A stretch of 37,255 nt of DNA from Lachnospiraceae bacterium (GTDB lineage Bacteria > Bacillota > Clostridia > Lachnospirales > Lachnospiraceae). The position numbers and the translations under genes are program-made. Location: NCBI GenBank assembly GCA_024680815.1, contig JAILBQ010000107.1, forward strand, positions 1 through 37,255. The letters run 5' to 3'. Shown piece by piece: positions 34,283-37,255 of the stretch (positions within the stretch are counted from its first letter, which is position 1; the number at the start of each line of letters is the position of its first letter). The notes beneath the pieces were generated by a model that saw only the letters and a program-made list of their open reading frames with translations, had not been told where the DNA came from and made no database searches.

Positions 34283-34315
34283 TTAAAACACCTGCGGGCA
34301 GAGCCCGTCATACAT
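34283..34315 (-). CDS. Ten-codon upstream frame abutting rqcH
   Basis: ATG (34313-34315) to TAA (34283-34285) encodes MYDGLCPQVF. CGGAGA lies six bases before it, a better ribosome site than that of rqcH itself. Its TAA touches the rqcH GTG. It may couple translation to rqcH; it could also be chance. Confidence 0.35.
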   Translation of the reverse strand: MYDGLCPQVF

Positions 34316-34355
34316 TGCAATCTCCGAAATCGGGTAGTTTTTGCCTCTCTATTTA

Positions 34356-34384
34356 TTTATACACATGAAAACCGTAAATGGCAA
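34356..34384 (-). promoter_or_regulatory. Promoter of rqcH
   Basis: TTGCCA (34379-34384), a 17-base spacer, then TATAAA (34356-34361), with a start near 34349 in the AT-rich gap. Confidence 0.6.
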
Positions 34385-34562
34385 ATTATTTTTATATAAA
34401 AAAACATGACAACATTCACACCAAAAAGAACTACATTCACGCCACTTTTGTTGTATTTGATAATATTTTGTGCTAAAGCTGTGGGTAATTCCATGAAAAA
34501 TGAGAGATCAGACTATTAAGGGAGAAAGGCACAGCGAGCTGTGCGGAATAGCTTATGGATAG
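34385..34562. other. AT-rich gap between rqcH promoter and the C11 peptidase frame
   Basis: AT-rich DNA with the direct repeats at 34412-34444. Around 34493-34562 there are only short frames (eight and twenty codons) that do not encode a signal peptide. The in-frame TAG at 34560-34562 closes the peptidase frame on its left. Most likely this is where the original 5' end of the peptidase gene was lost. Confidence 0.5.
34412..34444. repeat. Direct repeat ACATTCACRCCA, two copies 21 bp apart
   Basis: Copies start at 34412 and 34433, exactly two helical turns apart, 28 bp upstream of the rqcH -35 and also upstream of the peptidase. A 9-bp repeat with a 12-bp gap is the layout of LytTR-type regulator boxes, and the core resembles the CATCCACA array at 980-1040. 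Confidence 0.5.
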
Positions 34563-34715
34563 CCTGACGATGAAGAGGAAGGTGACGGCGCTGCCACGAA
34601 AACCGGAGCAGTTTATCAGACAGACGAAGATGACGGTAATAGCGCATCAGAAAAAAAAGAGAATATCCTTACCGACAGCAAGCCATACGGGGATCCGGAT
34701 ACGAGCTGGACAGTC

Positions 34716-36665
34716 ATGATCTATCTTTGCGGGACAAATCTGGAAAGCAAGGGAGGATTCGCAAGTATAAATCTGGAAGAGATATGTGATGCAAAGCTGT
34801 CTGATAATGTGAACCTTGTTATAGAAGCCGGCGGGACCAAAAAATGGCAGACCGGAGGAATAACGAACGGAAAGCTCACACGCCTCCATGTTGAGGACGG
34901 GGAAATGCTTATTGATGAGGAATGTCCCTCTGCTTCCATGGGAGCTTCCGATACTCTGAGCGATTTTATCAGCTGGGGTGCATCAGAGTATCCGGCAGAC
35001 CGATATATGCTCGTTTTCTGGAACCATGGCGGAGGAAGTCTTTTCGGCATCTGTCAGGATGAGCTTTTTAACGAGGATACCCTTTCCCTGAAGGAAGTCG
35101 AAGCTGCGATAGTGGATGCAAATGTGCCTTTGGAAATAGCAGGCTTTGATGCATGCCTGATGTCGTCTCTGGAAACCGCTGAGACGCTCCAGGGCTATGC
35201 CCATTATATGGTGGCCTCCGAGGAGACAGAGCCGGGGGCAGGATGGGATTATACAGAGTGGCTCGAATATCTGTCAGAGAATGCGGGATGTGACGGAAAA
35301 AAACTGGGCAGTGTGATCGTTGACAGTTACATGAATAAATGTGCCGCTTATGATGAGGAGAGTATGGCAACACTTTCCGTTACTGACCTTACAAAGCTTC
35401 CCGGATTATCGGCTGCATTCAGGAATTATTCCGGAGAGCTTGTATTATCGACGCAGAATTCATCGGATTTTCAGGCCATAGTGCAGGGAGCGGTCCAGTC
35501 TGAAAGCTATGGTGAAAGAAGCGGGGATGAAGAGACCTTCGATATGGTAGATCTCGGAGATCTTATGAATAATACGGGAGGGATATTGACAAAGAATTCG
35601 GACGATGTATTAAAAGAGCTTGATAAAGTGGTCGTTTACGAATCTCACGGTGCATACCGTTCCAAAGCTTCCGGTCTTTCGGTATTTTATCCGAAGTACA
35701 TAGATAATGATATTTATCACTCTTATGAACAAATAACCGATAATACCGCATATCTGGAATATGCGAGCATCATGAACGGAGACTGGGACGAGGGAGCCTG
35801 GGAGACGGCCTGGCAGGAAGCCTATGAGGATCATAACAGTGAAGATGTGTCCTCCGGAGGGTTCTTTGATTCCTTCTTCAGCTCTGATGACAGCGGGGAT
35901 GAGTATACTTCCGGCGGTTTTATAGACAGCTTCTTCGGGAGCGATAATAACGAGAATTCAATAAATATTTTCCAGGATCTCAATCCCGTTCAGCCCGGGG
36001 ATGAGGAGATCAAATTCGAGCAGTTCCTTGATGATGACAACATACTTAATCTGAATATTACCTCGGGGCTTAATCTTGTTAAGGATGTAAGGTTCAGCAT
36101 TTTGTTTGAACAGGACGAGGAAAACCTGTTGTATATGGGATGTGATACGGATATAAACGCGGATTATGACAAAGGGGAATTCAGCGACAATTTCAGAGGC
36201 ACCTGGATGACCATCGGAGGAGAGTTTGTCTGCGCGGAGGTCATCGACAGCACGGATGATTATGACTTATATATCATTCCGGCGTACGTAAACGATGAAG
36301 AGACCTATATCCGTGCCGTGTATGAATTTGACAGGGAGGCCTTCAGGGTACTGGGAACCTATGACGGCGCTGACGAGAACACTAATCTCAGCGGAAGGGA
36401 TATCCACCCGCTCAAAAAAGGCGACAAGGTAGATTTCATATTCTATTCTGCGAATATAATGTCTGATGATGATGAAGATCCGGAGGAAGAGATCACGGGA
36501 AGCATCATCTGGAGTGATGATACCGAGATGCTGGATGAAGAGATGGCAGACGGCAGATTCTATTACATGTTTGAGATCGTGGATATCTTTGGAAACGAAA
36601 CAGATTGTGATCCTGTGATCATGGAAATAAAAGACGGCGAAATGTATTCGTATGAGGTGGAGTAA
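34716..36665 (+). CDS. C11 (clostripain) family cysteine peptidase, 5' end missing
   Basis: 649 residues from the only usable ATG. The peptidase domain has MIYLCGTNLESKGG, catalytic His 104 in WNHGGGSLFG and catalytic Cys 147 in GFDACLMSSLETA, all typical of C11. A Ser/Gly/Asp linker with a duplicated SGGFxDSFF unit (about 385-410) and a C-terminal beta-rich domain follow. Family members are exported, but there is no signal peptide: this ATG falls inside the WTVMIYL strand. The same frame continues upstream as an Asp/Glu-rich linker to 34563 with no start codon, then meets TAG. There is no good ribosome site. I judge it a 5'-truncated gene, perhaps a pseudogene, or else a case of start loss by rearrangement. 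It is on the plus strand and more AT-rich than its left neighbours. Confidence 0.8.
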   Translation: MIYLCGTNLESKGGFASINLEEICDAKLSDNVNLVIEAGGTKKWQTGGITNGKLTRLHVEDGEMLIDEECPSASMGASDTLSDFISWGASEYPADRYMLVFWNHGGGSLFGICQDELFNEDTLSLKEVEAAIVDANVPLEIAGFDACLMSSLETAETLQGYAHYMVASEETEPGAGWDYTEWLEYLSENAGCDGKKLGSVIVDSYMNKCAAYDEESMATLSVTDLTKLPGLSAAFRNYSGELVLSTQNSSDFQAIVQGAVQSESYGERSGDEETFDMVDLGDLMNNTGGILTKNSDDVLKELDKVVVYESHGAYRSKASGLSVFYPKYIDNDIYHSYEQITDNTAYLEYASIMNGDWDEGAWETAWQEAYEDHNSEDVSSGGFFDSFFSSDDSGDEYTSGGFIDSFFGSDNNENSINIFQDLNPVQPGDEEIKFEQFLDDDNILNLNITSGLNLVKDVRFSILFEQDEENLLYMGCDTDINADYDKGEFSDNFRGTWMTIGGEFVCAEVIDSTDDYDLYIIPAYVNDEETYIRAVYEFDREAFRVLGTYDGADENTNLSGRDIHPLKKGDKVDFIFYSANIMSDDDEDPEEEITGSIIWSDDTEMLDEEMADGRFYYMFEIVDIFGNETDCDPVIMEIKDGEMYSYEVE

Positions 36666-36667
36666 CA

Positions 36668-36689
36668 GGAAGAATCAAAACATTCTTCC
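36668..36689 (+). terminator. Weak hairpin after the peptidase gene
   Basis: GGAAGAAT (36668-36675) pairs with ATTCTTCC (36682-36689) three bases after the stop. No T-run follows, so termination is uncertain. Confidence 0.35.
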
Positions 36690-36700
36690 AAATACTTAAA

Positions 36701-36726
36701 CAAAAGCGCCAACTTCATCAATTGGC
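36701..36726 (-). terminator. Weak terminator of the AlbA_2-like gene
   Basis: A seven-pair stem (GCCAATT with AAGTTGGC on the minus strand, 36708-36726) is followed by GCTTTTG. It lies about 105 bases after the stop codon. Confidence 0.4.
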
Positions 36727-36831
36727 CATCTTGTGCACTTATCACTCTCAATGCTAAAAATGGCCTATCAAGTATTAACAACGCCCATTGCACATACTTA
36801 TATTCCCTTCCACTAATACTTCCATCATTTT

Positions 36832-37255
36832 TTATCTTATAATAACCCATTTTCCAGTTTTATTTCCACCCTGACGCTCAATAACCTTTTTTTCTTTCAA
36901 TGAAGCGAGTATTTTTCTTATATATCCATCAGAATATCCGCTTACAGCAACTAATTCTTTTATCGTGATACTAGAATTTTGACTTATAAAATCGATAACA
37001 CGATGCTCAGCCTCATTAATACTGACTTCATTATCAGCGCCTGTTCCATCACTATTCTTTTTCTCATAATTAAACGCAATAGTAACATTAACAACGTTTT
37101 CCATACTATCAAAAGCCTGTTTTCCATAATTGCTTATGATAATAGGAATGCCATGGCCGGTTTGTTCTACATATCCCAATTGACCGAATATTTTTTGGAG
37201 TTTGGAGTTTACCGGCTTACTGATTCCTTTGTAGAACTCTTCTCTATTTAAATCT
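36832..37255 (-). CDS. C-terminal part of an AlbA_2/RecG-like DNA-binding protein (5' end outside window)
   Basis: The frame is open to the window edge (about 140 residues). EEFYKGISKPVNSKLQKIF and GYVEQTGHGIPIIISNYGKQAF match the end of the ATPase-like part of AlbA_2/'RecG-related' proteins. A winged helix follows (EAEHRVIDFISQNSSITIKEL, then SDGYIRKILASLKEKKVIERQG). The TTG codon at 37177-37179 lies inside this conserved stretch and is not a start. Such proteins are common in accessory DNA and are proposed regulators. Its base composition is much more AT-rich than the housekeeping block, which supports recent acquisition. Confidence 0.8.
   Translation of the reverse strand, partial: DLNREEFYKGISKPVNSKLQKIFGQLGYVEQTGHGIPIIISNYGKQAFDSMENVVNVTIAFNYEKKNSDGTGADNEVSINEAEHRVIDFISQNSSITIKELVAVSGYSDGYIRKILASLKEKKVIERQGGNKTGKWVIIR

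Noticed and set aside
36563-36850. 95-codon minus-strand frame after the AlbA_2-like gene
   Set aside because: It starts inside that gene, runs into the peptidase 3' end, has no clear ribosome site and no recognisable family.
1-37255. CRISPR arrays, insertion sequences or prophage genes
   Set aside because: No regular repeat-spacer pattern, transposase or phage protein motif was seen on either strand.

Overview
The window looks like chromosome of a low-redundancy, moderately GC-rich (about half G+C by eye) Firmicute, most likely class Clostridia and plausibly Lachnospiraceae. The signs are strong GGAGG-type ribosome binding sites, sigma-A-like promoters, an Rrf2 regulator, RqcH, C11 (clostripain) peptidase, TRAP and BMP-type ABC transporters, and c-di-GMP HD-GYP signalling. 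Almost everything is on the minus strand, so the operons below read from right to left. The exceptions are a tRNA-Leu, the Rrf2 gene and the C11 peptidase gene. The last ~3 kb is visibly more AT-rich and looks like accessory DNA.

Layout from left to right. (1) 1-840: N-terminal part of a membrane receptor with a dCache sensor domain, cut by the window edge. Its upstream region holds a regularly spaced repeat array. (2) 1098-4219: a complete TRAP transporter (dctQ-dctM-dctP) with its own promoter and a terminator. (3) 4337-10682: a six-gene unit with a DUF3798-type lipoprotein binding protein, a double ATPase, two permeases, a small membrane-anchored protein and a LysE-type exporter, driven by a strong promoter with a perfect 5' hairpin. 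(4) 10809-17249: a signalling block with a REC-HD-GYP protein, a hybrid kinase with HPt, and a second hybrid kinase fused to a C-terminal DegV lipid-binding domain. (5) 17307-19998: GHMP sugar kinase, sugar nucleotidyltransferase and SPASM radical SAM enzyme. (6) 20088-20171: tRNA-Leu(CAA), touching the 3' end of a large membrane HD-GYP gene (20172-22379). (7) 22517-22921: Rrf2 regulator with an operator-like palindrome, convergent with and overlapping pyrG. (8) 22904-32120: asnB-gltB-gltD-pyrG, a glutamine-nitrogen operon with an unusual hairpin/U-tract directly after its promoter. (9) 32519-34282: rqcH. (10) 34.3-37.3 kb: a C11 peptidase whose 5' end is missing, and the C-terminal part of an AlbA_2/RecG-like DNA-binding protein.

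Two observations stand out. The first is an asymmetric 11-mer, TTATGTHAACY, found 16 times by eye on both strands, inside genes in several reading frames and in intergenic pairs. A random sequence of this size should hold fewer than one. It is densest at 16.3-18.3 kb and absent from the AT-rich right end. The second is the histidine kinase-receiver-DegV fusion, which would couple fatty-acid binding to a phosphorelay beside HD-GYP c-di-GMP phosphodiesterases. Functions are assigned from motif recognition only; no database search was possible.
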